A DNA stretch of 64,000 bases from an uncultured Collinsella sp. (GTDB lineage Bacteria; Actinomycetota; Coriobacteriia; Coriobacteriales; Coriobacteriaceae), in contig UQLD01000013.1 in the NCBI GenBank assembly GCA_900541855.1, forward strand, positions 1 to 64,000, read 5' to 3'. How positions within the stretch are numbered: position 1 is the first letter of the stretch; every line of letters starts with the position of its first letter. The position numbers and the translations under genes were made by a program. Below, piece by piece: positions 34,113 through 45,077 of the stretch. The notes under the pieces were generated by a model. That model was not told the DNA's origin and ran no database searches. It saw only the letters and a list, made by a program, of their open reading frames with translations.

Positions 34113-34604
34113 TTATGCCTCGCGCAGCCAATCAAACGCGACGCGCGGCGTACCGTCCGACACATATACGATACCGGCGCGCTTAAACCCGGCCTTGGCG
34201 ATGGCGCCCTGCATGGGCAGGTTGTCTTGGTGTGTGTCGATACGCAGATGGTCGATGCGTTCCTCGGCAAAGGCAAACATCGCAGCCGCGACGCCATGCG
34301 TGGTGCCGTCGGATGCCACGCGGTGCAGCACAGCATACGGGGCGTCGCTGCGCCACTGGCCGCCCTCGATCACATCGTAGGAACTGTCCGGCCCCGGCAG
34401 AAAGGCAAACGTCGCCACCACGCGTCCGTCTTCCTCGCACACATAGCTGCCACCGGCGGCGATATCGGCAGCCAGCTGCTCGCCCGAAGGCGTGCCCTCG
34501 GGCCACTGCGTCGTGTTGCCATGTGCGCGCATAAAGGCGCGGGCCGCGTCATAGATGGCCATGACGGCGGGAATGTCGGTATCGAGGGTTTTTCTGATCA
34601 TCAC
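34113..34604 (-). CDS. GNAT family N-acetyltransferase
   Basis: A 163-aa acetyl-CoA-dependent acetyltransferase. The start IRKTLDTDIPAVMAIYDAAR is typical, and the acetyl-CoA region is in VLHRVASDGTTHGVAAAMFA with C-terminal NLPMQGAIAKAGFKRAGIVY. Substrate unknown. The GTG at 34604 has GAGG at good spacing; ATG one base on is the alternative. Divergent from the small zinc-finger-like gene with a shared inverted repeat between. Confidence 0.88.
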   Translation of the reverse strand: MMIRKTLDTDIPAVMAIYDAARAFMRAHGNTTQWPEGTPSGEQLAADIAAGGSYVCEEDGRVVATFAFLPGPDSSYDVIEGGQWRSDAPYAVLHRVASDGTTHGVAAAMFAFAEERIDHLRIDTHQDNLPMQGAIAKAGFKRAGIVYVSDGTPRVAFDWLREA

Positions 34605-34622
34605 GCGGCGACCTCACGTTTA

Positions 34623-34654
34623 TTGGTATCACTTTGATTGAGCAATGATACCAA
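34623..34654. promoter_or_regulatory. Inverted repeat in a divergent promoter
   Basis: Perfect arms TTGGTATCA/TGATACCAA separated by 14 bp, between the divergent GNAT and small-protein genes. A candidate operator for both. Confidence 0.4.
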
Positions 34655-34678
34655 CGTTTGGAGAAGGGCGCGAAGCAG

Positions 34679-34975
34679 ATGGGAAGCAAAAAGCGAGCCG
34701 CCTGGTCAAAGGCCAAAAGCGAGTTTTTGAGCGCTGCTACCGGCGGCGATATGAGCGACCTGTTTGCACGCGAGGACGAGCGCCGCGACGCCCTGGACTC
34801 CGAGCGCGATGAAGCCTGGCGCTACAAATCGTGCGAGCGCAAAAACCGTTACGACACGCGCGCCGAGGCCGAGGCAGTTATGGCCGACTGCGAAAACCGC
34901 GGACGCCGCGGGCTGGCCTGCTACAAATGCGAATACTGCGGCGGCTGGCACTTGACGTCGCACCCTTGGAAATAG
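34679..34975 (+). CDS. Small hypothetical protein with C-terminal CxxC
   Basis: A 98-aa charged protein, not recognised. The C-terminal end CYKCEYCGGWHLTSH could bind zinc through two or three Cys and one or two His. The middle (CERKNRYDTRAEAEAVMADC) is helical. Start is either ATG 34679 or TTG 34658; both lie close to a GGAGAAGG box. Confidence 0.65.
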   Translation: MGSKKRAAWSKAKSEFLSAATGGDMSDLFAREDERRDALDSERDEAWRYKSCERKNRYDTRAEAEAVMADCENRGRRGLACYKCEYCGGWHLTSHPWK

Positions 34976-35023
34976 GCGCCGCATCGGCACGGCATTGACG
35001 GAGCGCCAGCCATCGCACGCAAG

Positions 35024-35728
35024 CTACGGGCGCGGCGGCACCAACACATCGTAGCGAACGGCCTTGCCCGCAAGTTGATAGCTCGGCTTAACGCCGGCAA
35101 GCAGCGGCCCCTTCACCGGCCGCTTGATAACGACCTTGCGCGGGCGCGCCGCAAGCGCAGCTTCGACCAGCGTCTCCTCATCGGCGCACGGCTGCTCCAG
35201 ATGGTGTAAGAGTTGGAACTTCTTTTTCACCGCCGCGCTCTTGGTGCGTTCGGGAAACATGGGATCCAGATATACCACGTCGGGGGCGGCAAGCTCGCCC
35301 CGCCCGATCAGCTCAGCCGTATGGCGAAGGCCGGCAATGCTGTCCTCGCCCGCATGTAAGCGCATGCGCGACACGGCAGCCGCAAGCGCCGGATCATCTG
35401 CCGCGCGATCCAGGGCATCCTTGAGGAGCGCCGCGATCACGCAATCCTGCTCATACAGATCGACGGTAAAGCCCGCGGCCGCCAACAGCAGCGAATCCTC
35501 GCCAAAGCCTGCCGTAGCGTCAATCGCCCATGGTCGCTCGATGCCCTTTGTGCGCGCAGCCTTCACCAACAGCTCTTGCTGCAGACGGCCCTGCTTGAGT
35601 CGCGGCAGCATGCGGCCAAAATCGGCACGCAGCTCCATCGTGCCGTCGGTGAGCGTGAGGCCCTCGGACTTCCCGGTCAGCTCAAGCCCCGCGGCCCGAG
35701 CAACAGAAAAGGGATCGACGACGCCCAT
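35024..35728 (-). CDS. rsmJ: 16S rRNA (guanine1516-N2)-methyltransferase
   Basis: A 234-aa class I SAM methyltransferase. The SAM loop is IDATAGFGEDS (about residue 69), and the catalytic motif is YLDPMFPERTKSA (about 152), which with the KKKFQLL follow-up is characteristic of RsmJ. It methylates 16S rRNA in the small subunit. AAGGAG box before ATG. The next gene on the strand (35792) lies upstream. Confidence 0.9.
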   Translation of the reverse strand: MGVVDPFSVARAAGLELTGKSEGLTLTDGTMELRADFGRMLPRLKQGRLQQELLVKAARTKGIERPWAIDATAGFGEDSLLLAAAGFTVDLYEQDCVIAALLKDALDRAADDPALAAAVSRMRLHAGEDSIAGLRHTAELIGRGELAAPDVVYLDPMFPERTKSAAVKKKFQLLHHLEQPCADEETLVEAALAARPRKVVIKRPVKGPLLAGVKPSYQLAGKAVRYDVLVPPRP

Positions 35729-35791
35729 GGGTACTCCTTAACAATCAAAACGAATACGTGAGCGCCGTTTATGTCGGCACCCAACCGTCCG

Positions 35792-35935
35792 CTATTGTCC
35801 CACATGCGACATGGCCCACAGCATCGCAATGCAAAGTACCGCCATCAATCCCGTGCACACGGCAGCGATCACGGAATCGCCCATGCGCCTTCCCAACGAC
35901 CGCGGCTCACGCACTTGCCCTGCTCCGTACATCAT
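35792..35935 (-). CDS. Small membrane protein
   Basis: A 47-aa predicted protein preceded by a strong AAGGAGG box. A basic N-terminal part (REPRSLGRRMG) is followed by a hydrophobic helix (VIAAVCTGLMAVLCIAMLW). It could be a single-pass inner-membrane peptide. Not recognised; kept because ribosome binding site and membrane segment agree. It lies 63 bp upstream of rsmJ. Confidence 0.5.
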   Translation of the reverse strand: MMYGAGQVREPRSLGRRMGDSVIAAVCTGLMAVLCIAMLWAMSHVGQ

Positions 35936-36163
35936 GACTCCTCCTTGAGACCAGCTCCTTGTTACGGCCTCATCATCGCAGCGCCGCACATGGGCTGCCA
36001 TCGATTTGCCTTACAGCTGGCTTTCCTTTTTGAAAGGTTGGACCGTGCAGGCAAGAGACGCTTTCAAACGCATGCATCGCCCCGTTGAACTACAATGTGC
36101 TTCACCATATGTGCAGCACTTGGGGTGCGCCAGGTTGGCGTACTCGTATCGAAAGGACCAGCC

Positions 36164-36565
36164 ATGAGCTCTGCTCGTAAGACTCTCAAAATCCTTGCCC
36201 TCGTCTACTTTGTTTTGGGCATCGCCAGCCTCGTCATCGCCGGCGTCGGCATCGCGACCGGCAACCTCGATTCCACGTACGGGTCGAACGCCATGCTCGC
36301 CGCGGTCGTGCTGGTCGCCAAGGGCCTCATCGATCTCGCCGCGGGCGTTGCGGGCATCAAGGGCGCCAACAAGCCTTCGCAGGTGGATGGTGCGTTTAAG
36401 CTCGGCATCGTTGCCGCAATCGCCACGATTGCGCAGGCCGCGCTCACGCTTCCCGCGCTCGGCGGCAGCTCCGTCAATATCGTCGCCTTTGTCATCGTGG
36501 TCTACGACCTGTTCTTTGTTCAGCAGGCACACGCCGTTAAGGCCGAGAACAAGGACCGCCTGTAA
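36164..36565 (+). CDS. Four-helix membrane protein, unknown function
   Basis: A 133-aa protein with four hydrophobic segments (about 8-30, 43-65, 77-97, 103-122) and a short charged tail. Start MSSARKTLK with a GAAAGGA box. No known family recognised. It is monocistronic, with a TACAAT -10-like box at 36089-36094 and a terminator at 36604-36639. Confidence 0.75.
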   Translation: MSSARKTLKILALVYFVLGIASLVIAGVGIATGNLDSTYGSNAMLAAVVLVAKGLIDLAAGVAGIKGANKPSQVDGAFKLGIVAAIATIAQAALTLPALGGSSVNIVAFVIVVYDLFFVQQAHAVKAENKDRL

Positions 36566-36603
36566 GCGCTCGCTTCTCATAACCTCTGCAGCCAAGCAAC
36601 TAA

Positions 36604-36639
36604 AAAGGGCCGATCGCGCATCTCCGCGGTCGGCCCTTT
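36604..36639 (+). terminator. Terminator after the four-helix protein gene
   Basis: Stem AAAGGGCCGA/TCGGCCCTTT with 16-nt centre. Confidence 0.82.
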
Positions 36640-36655
36640 ACGTTTGCCCAGACAA

Positions 36656-36692
36656 AACCTACCAAAACAAACCTGTCCCTTTTTGGCAGGTT
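36656..36692. repeat. Dispersed foldback repeat, CCTGCCAAAA family
   Basis: Near copy of the element at 18674-18708: AACCTACCAAAA/TTTTGGCAGGTT with centre CAAACCTGTCCC. It lies at the 3' end of rlmA, while another foldback (37566-37623) lies at the 5' end. Confidence 0.78.
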
Positions 36693-36693
36693 G

Positions 36694-37509
36694 TTAGCTG
36701 TGGCGGTACTCGGCGATGATGAAGTCGATGTCGGTTTGAAGGGTGTCCAAGTTTGCCAGGCGCTCTTTATCGGCAGGGCGCGTGCGGTAGTAGTACGGCG
36801 TCATCTGGAACACCGCCTCGATGTCGGCCTGGGTTTGGAGCGTAATGTTCGCAGACACCCGCCGCGTTCCGACCAACTCGAGCTCGGTGGTCTTCGGCAG
36901 CTTCTCATCGTTAAGGTACGGCGTGTCGTAGAGTACCTCCTTGAGCCCAAACAGATGACGGGCACCCGGCACCACGGTGTAGAGCGAGCCCTCTGGCGCC
37001 AGCACGCGAGAAAACTCACGCTCGTTAAAGGGAGCAAAGAGCTCGGTCACCATATCGAAGGTGCCATCGGCCACGGGGATGTCCTTCATGTTGGCCACGA
37101 AGTAGGTCGCATCGCCGCGCTTGGCGGCAAGGCGCACCATCTCTTTGCCCAGGTCAAAGCCGTAAGCATTCACGCCCGGCACCGCACCCATGGCGCTGGT
37201 GTAATAGCCCTCGCCACAGCAAATATCGAGCAACGTCATGGGGCAGTTCGTAGACGCGGCACGTCCAGACACCCGCTCGCGCACCAGCTCGACCATCGCA
37301 TCGCGCAACGGCGCATAGTAACCGCGGTTCAGAAAGTCGCGACGGCTGCGTGCCTGCGACTTGGGATCGCCCATGGAGTCGCCGCTCTTGGACGAGCGCA
37401 GGAGATATAGATAGCCCTCGCGCGCACGGTCAAACCGGTGCCCACCCGCGCATGCAGCACCGCGTTCGTCATCCACCAGCAGCTCATGGCAAACGGGACA
37501 CAACAACAT
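36694..37509 (-). CDS. rlmA: 23S rRNA (guanine745-N1)-methyltransferase-like
   Basis: A 271-aa methyltransferase. The N-terminal zinc finger (CPVC ... CAGGHRFD) and YLYLLRSSKSGDSMGD segment are diagnostic of RlmA. The SAM motif is LLDICCGEGYYT (about residue 92). It methylates G745 or G748 of 23S rRNA. AAGGAG box. It is bracketed by two foldback repeats. Confidence 0.9.
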   Translation of the reverse strand: MLLCPVCHELLVDDERGAACAGGHRFDRAREGYLYLLRSSKSGDSMGDPKSQARSRRDFLNRGYYAPLRDAMVELVRERVSGRAASTNCPMTLLDICCGEGYYTSAMGAVPGVNAYGFDLGKEMVRLAAKRGDATYFVANMKDIPVADGTFDMVTELFAPFNEREFSRVLAPEGSLYTVVPGARHLFGLKEVLYDTPYLNDEKLPKTTELELVGTRRVSANITLQTQADIEAVFQMTPYYYRTRPADKERLANLDTLQTDIDFIIAEYRHS

Positions 37510-37565
37510 GGCAACTCCTTAGCGCGAACAACACAACGCCCACCATTGTCGCACGCCTTCCCCGC

Positions 37566-37623
37566 CTAGTCATTGGGGACGTTCTTGAATGAGTAATCGT
37601 TTTAGAACGTCCCCAATGACTAG
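37566..37623. repeat. Dispersed foldback repeat, GTCATTGGGGACGTTC family
   Basis: Perfect 20-bp arms beginning CTAGTCATTGGGGACG, separated by 18 bp, between the divergent rlmA and MATE genes. An imperfect copy is at 58245-58300. Confidence 0.8.
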
Positions 37624-37687
37624 TCGATTAGGAGTATCATCGTCTGCGCAAATAAGCACAAAAGAGCATATTAGAGATTGAGAGCAT

Positions 37688-39070
37688 ATGGCTGACACCG
37701 TATCTAAGCACATTGACATGACCACCGGCTCGCTGTGGCGCAATATTCCCCTGTTCGCCTTCCCCGTGGCCGCCACGAGCATCTTGGAGCAGCTGTCGAA
37801 CCTCATCGCCACGGTCATCATCGGTAACTTCTCGGGCGACCAGGGAACCCTCGCCATGGCAGCGGTCGGCTCCAATGTTCCGCTTACCAGTCTTATGCTC
37901 AACCTGTTTATTGGCATGTCGCTTGGCTCCAACGTGGTCATCGCCAACGCCATCGGCCGCAACGATCAGAACATGGTCAAACGCGCCGTCCATACCTCGA
38001 TTTTAATGGCGCTCGTGGGCTTTGTCGTCATCGCCCTGGGCGAGGTCTTTGCCGAGCCCATGCTCGCCGCGCTCAACGTTCCCGCCGAGACCATGCCGCT
38101 CGCTTCACTCTACCTACGTGTCTTTTTGCTCAGCATGCCCTCGATTTTGCTCTACAACTTTGAGGCCGCGATCTTCCGCTCCGTCGGCATCACCCGCATG
38201 CCGCTGCAGGCGCTTGCCGTGTCCACCGTCCTCAACATTGGCCTGGACCTCATCTTTGTCCCCGTACTCCACTGGGGCGTCGCGGGCGTCGCCATCGCCA
38301 CCGCCATCGCCTACACCGTCAGCGCCGCTACGCTCTTTATTCGCCTGCTCAAGACCGACTCCGTCGTCCGCGTCACCCCGCGCGACCTGGCTATCGACCC
38401 CGTCGCCCTCAAGCGCATCGTTAAGATCGGCCTGCCCGCCGGCATCCAAAGCGCTGTCTTTGCCGTCGCCAACATCATCATCCAGTCCGCCATCAACAGC
38501 CTGGGCACCGAGGTCATGGCGGCATCGAGCGCCGCCATGAGCCTGGAGTACGTGTGCTACAACCTGCTCAACAGCTTTAGTCAGGCTTGCACCACCTTTG
38601 TGGGACAAAACCACGGTGCCCGCCAGATCGACCGTTGCACCAAGACGCTCAAGGTCTGCCTAGTCGAAGGCGGTATCGTCGCGCTCACCACGATTATCGT
38701 TATTGTTGGCCTGGGGCGCGAGATCTTGTCGCTGTTCAACAGCGATCCCAACATCGTCTCGATCGGCTATATCCGCGTATGTTCGATCTTCCCGGCGTAC
38801 GCCTTTAGCATGTTCTACGAAAACATGTCGGGCTACCTGCGCGGCTTTGGTATCTCGCTCACGCCCGCCCTCATCACCATGATCTGCGTCTGCGGCATCC
38901 GCTTCTACTGGGTGTTCTGCGTGTTCCCGCACTTCCGCACCTTTGCGAACATCATGATGGTCTACCCCATCAGCCTGGGCACCACGGCGTTCTTTATGGT
39001 CGTAGCGGTATTGCTCTGCCACCCGGCACGCACCTATCGCGCCACCCAAGCCAAAGCGACAGCCCGCTAA
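37688..39070 (+). CDS. MATE family efflux transporter
   Basis: A 460-aa twelve-helix multidrug/metabolite exporter using a Na+ or H+ gradient. Both MATE halves are present, with PVAATSILEQLSNLIATVII at the start and the middle ALAVSTVLNIGLDLIFV typical of the family. It is convergent to a LysR gene. The ribosome binding site is weak. Confidence 0.9.
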   Translation: MADTVSKHIDMTTGSLWRNIPLFAFPVAATSILEQLSNLIATVIIGNFSGDQGTLAMAAVGSNVPLTSLMLNLFIGMSLGSNVVIANAIGRNDQNMVKRAVHTSILMALVGFVVIALGEVFAEPMLAALNVPAETMPLASLYLRVFLLSMPSILLYNFEAAIFRSVGITRMPLQALAVSTVLNIGLDLIFVPVLHWGVAGVAIATAIAYTVSAATLFIRLLKTDSVVRVTPRDLAIDPVALKRIVKIGLPAGIQSAVFAVANIIIQSAINSLGTEVMAASSAAMSLEYVCYNLLNSFSQACTTFVGQNHGARQIDRCTKTLKVCLVEGGIVALTTIIVIVGLGREILSLFNSDPNIVSIGYIRVCSIFPAYAFSMFYENMSGYLRGFGISLTPALITMICVCGIRFYWVFCVFPHFRTFANIMMVYPISLGTTAFFMVVAVLLCHPARTYRATQAKATAR

Positions 39071-39097
39071 ACACCGCACTCAACGCCACGCCAGTCA

Positions 39098-39964
39098 TTA
39101 ATTGACAATATGTGAGCTCATGTAGTCGATAAAGCGCCTCGTGGCGATAGGCATGGTGTCCCAACTGCGCCAGGCTGCCACTACGTCGCGCGAGGGGGCG
39201 TGCACGATGGGCCGCACGCGAATATCGGCTCGCATGCCCTCAACGGTACGGCGATATAGCATGCTCACGCCTAGGCCCTCCTCCACCATCGCCATGATGG
39301 TGTAGTCGTCGGTCACCTCACTCGTCACATACGGCGACAGGCCATGCGCAGCAAATGCATCGAGCACCAGGCTCTGTTCGCCCTCATCCAGCAGCACAAA
39401 CGGCTCGGACGCCAGGTCGGCGAGTGTCACCTTTTCCTTTGCCGTCAGTGGATGCGCGGCCGGCAATAATGCTACCAACTCGTCGTGATAGACCACGCGC
39501 TTCTCGAGACCAGCGGTAAACCCGCGTGCCGTAAAGCAAAAGTCAACCACGCCATCGTGCACCCACTGGGCGTTGCGCGTGTAATCGCCCTGCTTGAGGG
39601 TAAAGTGCACGCCCGGATGCAGGGCCCCAAAGTCGCGGATCACGCGCGGCAACACGGTTCGACTCACGTTGGTAAACGTCGCAATGCGAATATCGGTCGA
39701 CGAAAGCCCCAGCAGCTCCTGGCGCTTGCCCTCGAGCTCGGCCTCGGCAGTCACGATCTGGCGCAGGTACGGCAGATATTGTTTACCGTCGCGCGTAAGC
39801 GTAACGCCCTGCTTTCCGCGCTCGATAAGCGTGGTACCCAGCTCGCGCTCGAGCGCCTTGACGGCCTGGCTCACCGCACTTTGCGTATAGCCCAGCTCGT
39901 CCGCCGCGCCCTTAAGACTGCCGCGATCGACCACCATACAAACAATCTGATACCGCGATGTCAT
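39098..39964 (-). CDS. LysR family transcriptional regulator
   Basis: A 288-aa LysR protein with helix-turn-helix (RGSLKGAADELGYTQ SAVSQAVKALE) and effector domain. Good GGAGG box. It is divergent from an EamA transporter 158 bp away, the same layout as the pair at 7.1-9.0 kb; the regulators share a phrase near the C-terminus, DDYTIMAMVEEGLGVSML here and DDYAIMAMVEDGLGVSVL there. It probably controls the transporter. Confidence 0.88.
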   Translation of the reverse strand: MTSRYQIVCMVVDRGSLKGAADELGYTQSAVSQAVKALERELGTTLIERGKQGVTLTRDGKQYLPYLRQIVTAEAELEGKRQELLGLSSTDIRIATFTNVSRTVLPRVIRDFGALHPGVHFTLKQGDYTRNAQWVHDGVVDFCFTARGFTAGLEKRVVYHDELVALLPAAHPLTAKEKVTLADLASEPFVLLDEGEQSLVLDAFAAHGLSPYVTSEVTDDYTIMAMVEEGLGVSMLYRRTVEGMRADIRVRPIVHAPSRDVVAAWRSWDTMPIATRRFIDYMSSHIVN

Positions 39965-40122
39965 CGTGCCTCCACATCAATGCAGCCGTAAAACGTTTTG
40001 TCAGCGCTTTTCGCGCCTACTTTAGCATTTCTTAATCATACTGAAGATACATTCGCTTTACTACATCCACATCTGGGAGCAGAATCCTTTGTACGAAACC
40101 GTTCTGTAACAAAAGGAGTCCC

Positions 40123-41031
40123 ATGGATCGCAAAAAAGCAATCGCGCTCTCATTTTCCGTTCCCGTCGCATGGGGCTTTTCGTACCCTCTCATGAAGATC
40201 GGCATGGACAGCATGAACGCCACGAGCATCGTCGCGCTACGCTGCATCATCGCCTTTGTGGTCTGCCTGCTGCTCTTCCACAAGCGCGCGTTCCGCATCA
40301 ACCGCGACCTTATGGTTCGCGCCGCCATCATCGGCGCCATCATGGCAACCGAGCTCACCTGCATGTGCCTGGGCTCCAGCCTCACCTCTGCCTCCACTGC
40401 CGGCTTTTTGCAGAGCCTGACGGTCGTGATCGTGCCGTTTGCCAACGCCGCCCTGCTGCGCCGCGCCCCCGAGCGCAAAGTGCTCATCGGCACCGCCATC
40501 GTCACCTGCGGCATGTTGCTGCTCTCGGGCACCGACTTCACCAGCCTGAATCCGGGCGCGCTCATCATGCTGCTCTCCGCTTTTATCTATGCCGGCCACA
40601 TTATCGTAGCCAAGCGCTTTGTCGAAGAAGTCGATCCGCTTGCTCTGGGCGTTTGGCAGCTGGGCTTTGGCGGCCTGTTCTCGGGCATTGCCGCATGCGT
40701 CTTTGGCGGCTTCACGCTTCCCAGCACGCCCAGCGAGATCGTCGTTGTCGTCGCGCTCGCACTCATCTGCTCTGCCTACGGCTTTATCACCCAAACACTC
40801 GTGCAGCCCCACGTGCCTGCCGAGACCACCGGCTTCGCCTTCTCGCTCGAGCCGGTCTGCTCCGCCGTCTTTTCGTTCTTCTTGGTTGGCGAGGTCCTGA
40901 GCCCCATCGCCTTCTTTGGCGCCGCCCTCATCCTAACCGGCGTCATGGCGGCAACCGTGCAGCTCCCGCGACTTCATGCGCATGCTCACGACCATGCCCG
41001 CATGGCAGGAACGCCCGAGCGAGCCTCGTAA
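40123..41031 (+). CDS. EamA/DMT-family transporter
   Basis: A 302-aa exporter-like membrane protein with ten hydrophobic segments and two EamA repeats; the second contains FAFSLEPVCSAVFSFFLVGE. C-terminal tail is His-rich (LHAHAHDHARM). AAAAGGAG box. Substrate unknown; regulated by the divergent LysR gene by inference. Confidence 0.88.
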   Translation: MDRKKAIALSFSVPVAWGFSYPLMKIGMDSMNATSIVALRCIIAFVVCLLLFHKRAFRINRDLMVRAAIIGAIMATELTCMCLGSSLTSASTAGFLQSLTVVIVPFANAALLRRAPERKVLIGTAIVTCGMLLLSGTDFTSLNPGALIMLLSAFIYAGHIIVAKRFVEEVDPLALGVWQLGFGGLFSGIAACVFGGFTLPSTPSEIVVVVALALICSAYGFITQTLVQPHVPAETTGFAFSLEPVCSAVFSFFLVGEVLSPIAFFGAALILTGVMAATVQLPRLHAHAHDHARMAGTPERAS

Positions 41032-41118
41032 GCGCCTCACCTTTTGTAGCCGTGGCATAAAGGTCTCCGGACGCCTTTACAATAGATACCGACAGAGCAT
41101 CTGACGTAAAGGAGCCCC

Positions 41119-41844
41119 ATGGACGCCGCGACCCGCGACCGCAACATAGCAACTTGGTTGGGCGATGCGCCGCAGCCGGTACGTGACACTACGAACCAGC
41201 TGCTCGGGCGCATCGCCCTTTTGCGTGCCGAGCAGACCATCTACCCGGCACAAGACGACATCCTCAATGCCCTCGCCTACACGCCGGCCGACCAGGTCGA
41301 GGTTGTCATCTTGGGTCAAGATCCCTATCACGGACCCAACCAGGCAATGGGGCTGTCGTTCTCGGTCCCCGCGACGCAAACCAAATTGCCGCCGAGCCTG
41401 CGTAACATCTATAAGGAACTCAAAGCCGATCTGGGTTGCCCCATTCCCGCTACGGGAGACCTAACCCCATGGGCACAGCAGGGCGTCCTGCTTCTCAACA
41501 CTACGCTCACCGTGCGCGAACACGCCGCGAACTCGCACGCCAAACTGGGCTGGAGCACCCTGACCGACTATGTTATCGAACGCTGCTGCCAGCTGCCCCA
41601 ACCGGTAGTCTTTTTGGCATGGGGTCGCTTTGCCCAGCAGATGGTCGAAGGCAAGCTCGCCGCTACCGGCGCGGGCAAGGCAACCGGCAAGTTTTGCTTG
41701 GCCTCTACACACCCCTCGCCGCTTTCGGCCAACCGTGCCACGGCAGAACTCCCCGCCTTTATGGGGTCGCGTCCCTTCTCAGCAGCTAATCGGCTACTCG
41801 AACAGTACGGCTCGACCCCCGTCAACTGGACTTGCATCGGCTAA
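41119..41844 (+). CDS. ung: Uracil-DNA glycosylase
   Basis: A 241-aa family 1 uracil-DNA glycosylase removing uracil from DNA. The catalytic water-activating loop is LGQDPYHG (about residue 66) with Asp, and the leucine-intercalation loop is HPSPLSANR (about 199). LLNTTLTVRE supplies the uracil-binding segment. AAAGGAG box before ATG. A terminator follows at 41860-41893. Confidence 0.95.
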   Translation: MDAATRDRNIATWLGDAPQPVRDTTNQLLGRIALLRAEQTIYPAQDDILNALAYTPADQVEVVILGQDPYHGPNQAMGLSFSVPATQTKLPPSLRNIYKELKADLGCPIPATGDLTPWAQQGVLLLNTTLTVREHAANSHAKLGWSTLTDYVIERCCQLPQPVVFLAWGRFAQQMVEGKLAATGAGKATGKFCLASTHPSPLSANRATAELPAFMGSRPFSAANRLLEQYGSTPVNWTCIG

Positions 41845-41859
41845 AAATCGATGCATCAA

Positions 41860-41893
41860 AAACGCGCCCGACGGCTTTCCATCGGGCGCGTTT
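41860..41893. terminator. Bidirectional terminator between ung and the SDR gene
   Basis: Stem AAACGCGCCCGA/TCGGGCGCGTTT, with T or A tracts on both sides; convergent genes. Confidence 0.85.
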
Positions 41894-41894
41894 C

Positions 41895-42575
41895 CTATTC
41901 GGGCCAAATAAATTGTGTGCGGCCGGCCTCGCCGCCATCGATCAACAGGCTCTGCCCGGTCATAAACCGGTTGGTCACGCCCACAAAGTAAATCCACTCG
42001 GCGATCTCTTGGGCGGTAGCCCAGCGTTTAAGCGGCGTGAGCTCCATAATCTGGTTCCACAGGTGCTCGTCTTCCATCACACAACGGTTGAGCGGCGTGA
42101 TAACGCCACCCGGGTCCACACTGTTGGCGATGGCCTGCGGCGCCAGGCGGTTTGCAAGGTTTTTGGTGTAGGCGATAACGCCGCCCTTGCTGGCAGCATA
42201 GGCGGGAAACTCCGATCCCGTATGCCCGCTCGCCGACCCCACATTGACCACGGATTTAATAGCCGGCGTCGGCTTGGCGGCAAGCCCCTCCCCCACAAAG
42301 GCGTAGCGCTCGGTCACGTTGATGGTGCCACACAGGTTGGCGGCGATGTCGTCGGCCGAATCCTGCGTACCGGCAACGTTGACGATTACCTGGGGTTCAA
42401 GGTCAACTGGAAACGAGTCCGGCTCGCGGACGTCAACGATCAGATGGCGGTAGCGCTCGTGTTCGATCGCCGCCGGCAGCAGATCAAAGCCCACGACCTC
42501 GTGGCCCTCGTCCAAAAAGCGCTGCACGCACGCGGCTCCGATACCGCCCGAAGCGCCCGTGATCAAAACCCGCAT
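41895..42575 (-). CDS. Short-chain dehydrogenase/reductase
   Basis: A 226-aa NAD(P)-dependent SDR. The cofactor loop is GASGGIG (residues 7-13); FD at 30-31 hints at NAD preference. The catalytic Ser is in VGSASGHT and YxxxK is YAASK. Substrate unknown. It follows the VUT gene by 9 bp and may be co-transcribed. Confidence 0.87.
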   Translation of the reverse strand: MRVLITGASGGIGAACVQRFLDEGHEVVGFDLLPAAIEHERYRHLIVDVREPDSFPVDLEPQVIVNVAGTQDSADDIAANLCGTINVTERYAFVGEGLAAKPTPAIKSVVNVGSASGHTGSEFPAYAASKGGVIAYTKNLANRLAPQAIANSVDPGGVITPLNRCVMEDEHLWNQIMELTPLKRWATAQEIAEWIYFVGVTNRFMTGQSLLIDGGEAGRTQFIWPE

Positions 42576-42584
42576 ACTTGCTCC

Positions 42585-43307
42585 TTAGGCGGTTGCGTGG
42601 CGCTCGAGGTACTCGGAGCCCACATTCTCACGCTCCCAGCCGCGCACGACCTTGTAGCCCACGGGGCTCAGGAAGACCTCGCACAGCAGCTCGGCGACAG
42701 CGCCGGTCAGCGAGCACATAAGGACTTGCACCCAGGTCCAACCAAAGAACGTGTGGCTCACCACAATGGCAAAGACCAGGTTGTCGATAAACTGGCCAAC
42801 ACCCGTGGACACATAGGAACGGAAGGCAAAGCTCGCAAAGTTATTCTTCTTGAGCATACGGCCAAGCGACTGGTTGAGCGTGGAGTTAACCACGGCAGAG
42901 ACGAGCATGGCAAGCGAAGAGCCCAGCACCACGTACCAGGTGCCGCCGATGGTGGCGTTAAGGGCGGTGTTGACCTCGATCATGCCCGTGTCGTAGTAGG
43001 CGCCCCACATGCCGGGCGTGAGCGAGCATGCCCAAAAGCACAGGCTCACGGCAAGGTTGACCGCCAGTGCGAGGATAGAGATCTTGATGGATGCCTTGGC
43101 GCCAAAGCGCTTACAGATCATGTCCTGGCACAAAAACGAAACCCAGCTCACCACAAAGCCGCAATCGAGTGCCAGATACGGCAGGCTGATAAGCTCTTTG
43201 TTGGCCAGCAGGTTCATCATGATGACGCTCACGAAAAACAGCGAAACCGTTGCCGCGGGAATGCTCCGCAACAGGACCTTATAGTCCTCCATGACCTTCT
43301 TGATCAT
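42585..43307 (-). CDS. VUT family transporter (queuosine precursor transporter-like)
   Basis: A 240-aa membrane protein of the COG1738 (YhhQ) family, with about six hydrophobic segments and the typical DxxxKRFGAKASIKI and TGVGQFIDNLVFA parts. Family members import queuine or preQ precursors. CAAAGGAG box. The leader has a GAGCAG/CTGCTC hairpin; I could not match it to a preQ1 riboswitch. Confidence 0.82.
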   Translation of the reverse strand: MIKKVMEDYKVLLRSIPAATVSLFFVSVIMMNLLANKELISLPYLALDCGFVVSWVSFLCQDMICKRFGAKASIKISILALAVNLAVSLCFWACSLTPGMWGAYYDTGMIEVNTALNATIGGTWYVVLGSSLAMLVSAVVNSTLNQSLGRMLKKNNFASFAFRSYVSTGVGQFIDNLVFAIVVSHTFFGWTWVQVLMCSLTGAVAELLCEVFLSPVGYKVVRGWERENVGSEYLERHATA

Positions 43308-43427
43308 TATGTACTCCTTTGGTTTTAGGTTTAACGAGCAGGATATCGGACCCGAACTGCTCGGACGCCTCGGTCATAAGACGACGGTGGGTATGATAGC
43401 CGCTCACACGGCATCAGGCAAGCAACC

Positions 43428-43457
43428 GGCGCGGCAGCCCCGCAGGGCCACCGCGCC
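43428..43457 (-). terminator. Hairpin after prfC
   Basis: GC-rich stem GGCGCGG/CCGCGCC with inner GCCC/GGGC. No strong T-tract. Confidence 0.5.
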
Positions 43458-43463
43458 GATGCG

Positions 43464-45077
<1,614 letters not shown>

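Noticed and set aside
43308..43427. preQ1 riboswitch before the VUT transporter gene
   Set aside because: Only a GAGCAG/CTGCTC hairpin is seen; the conserved aptamer sequences could not be matched.
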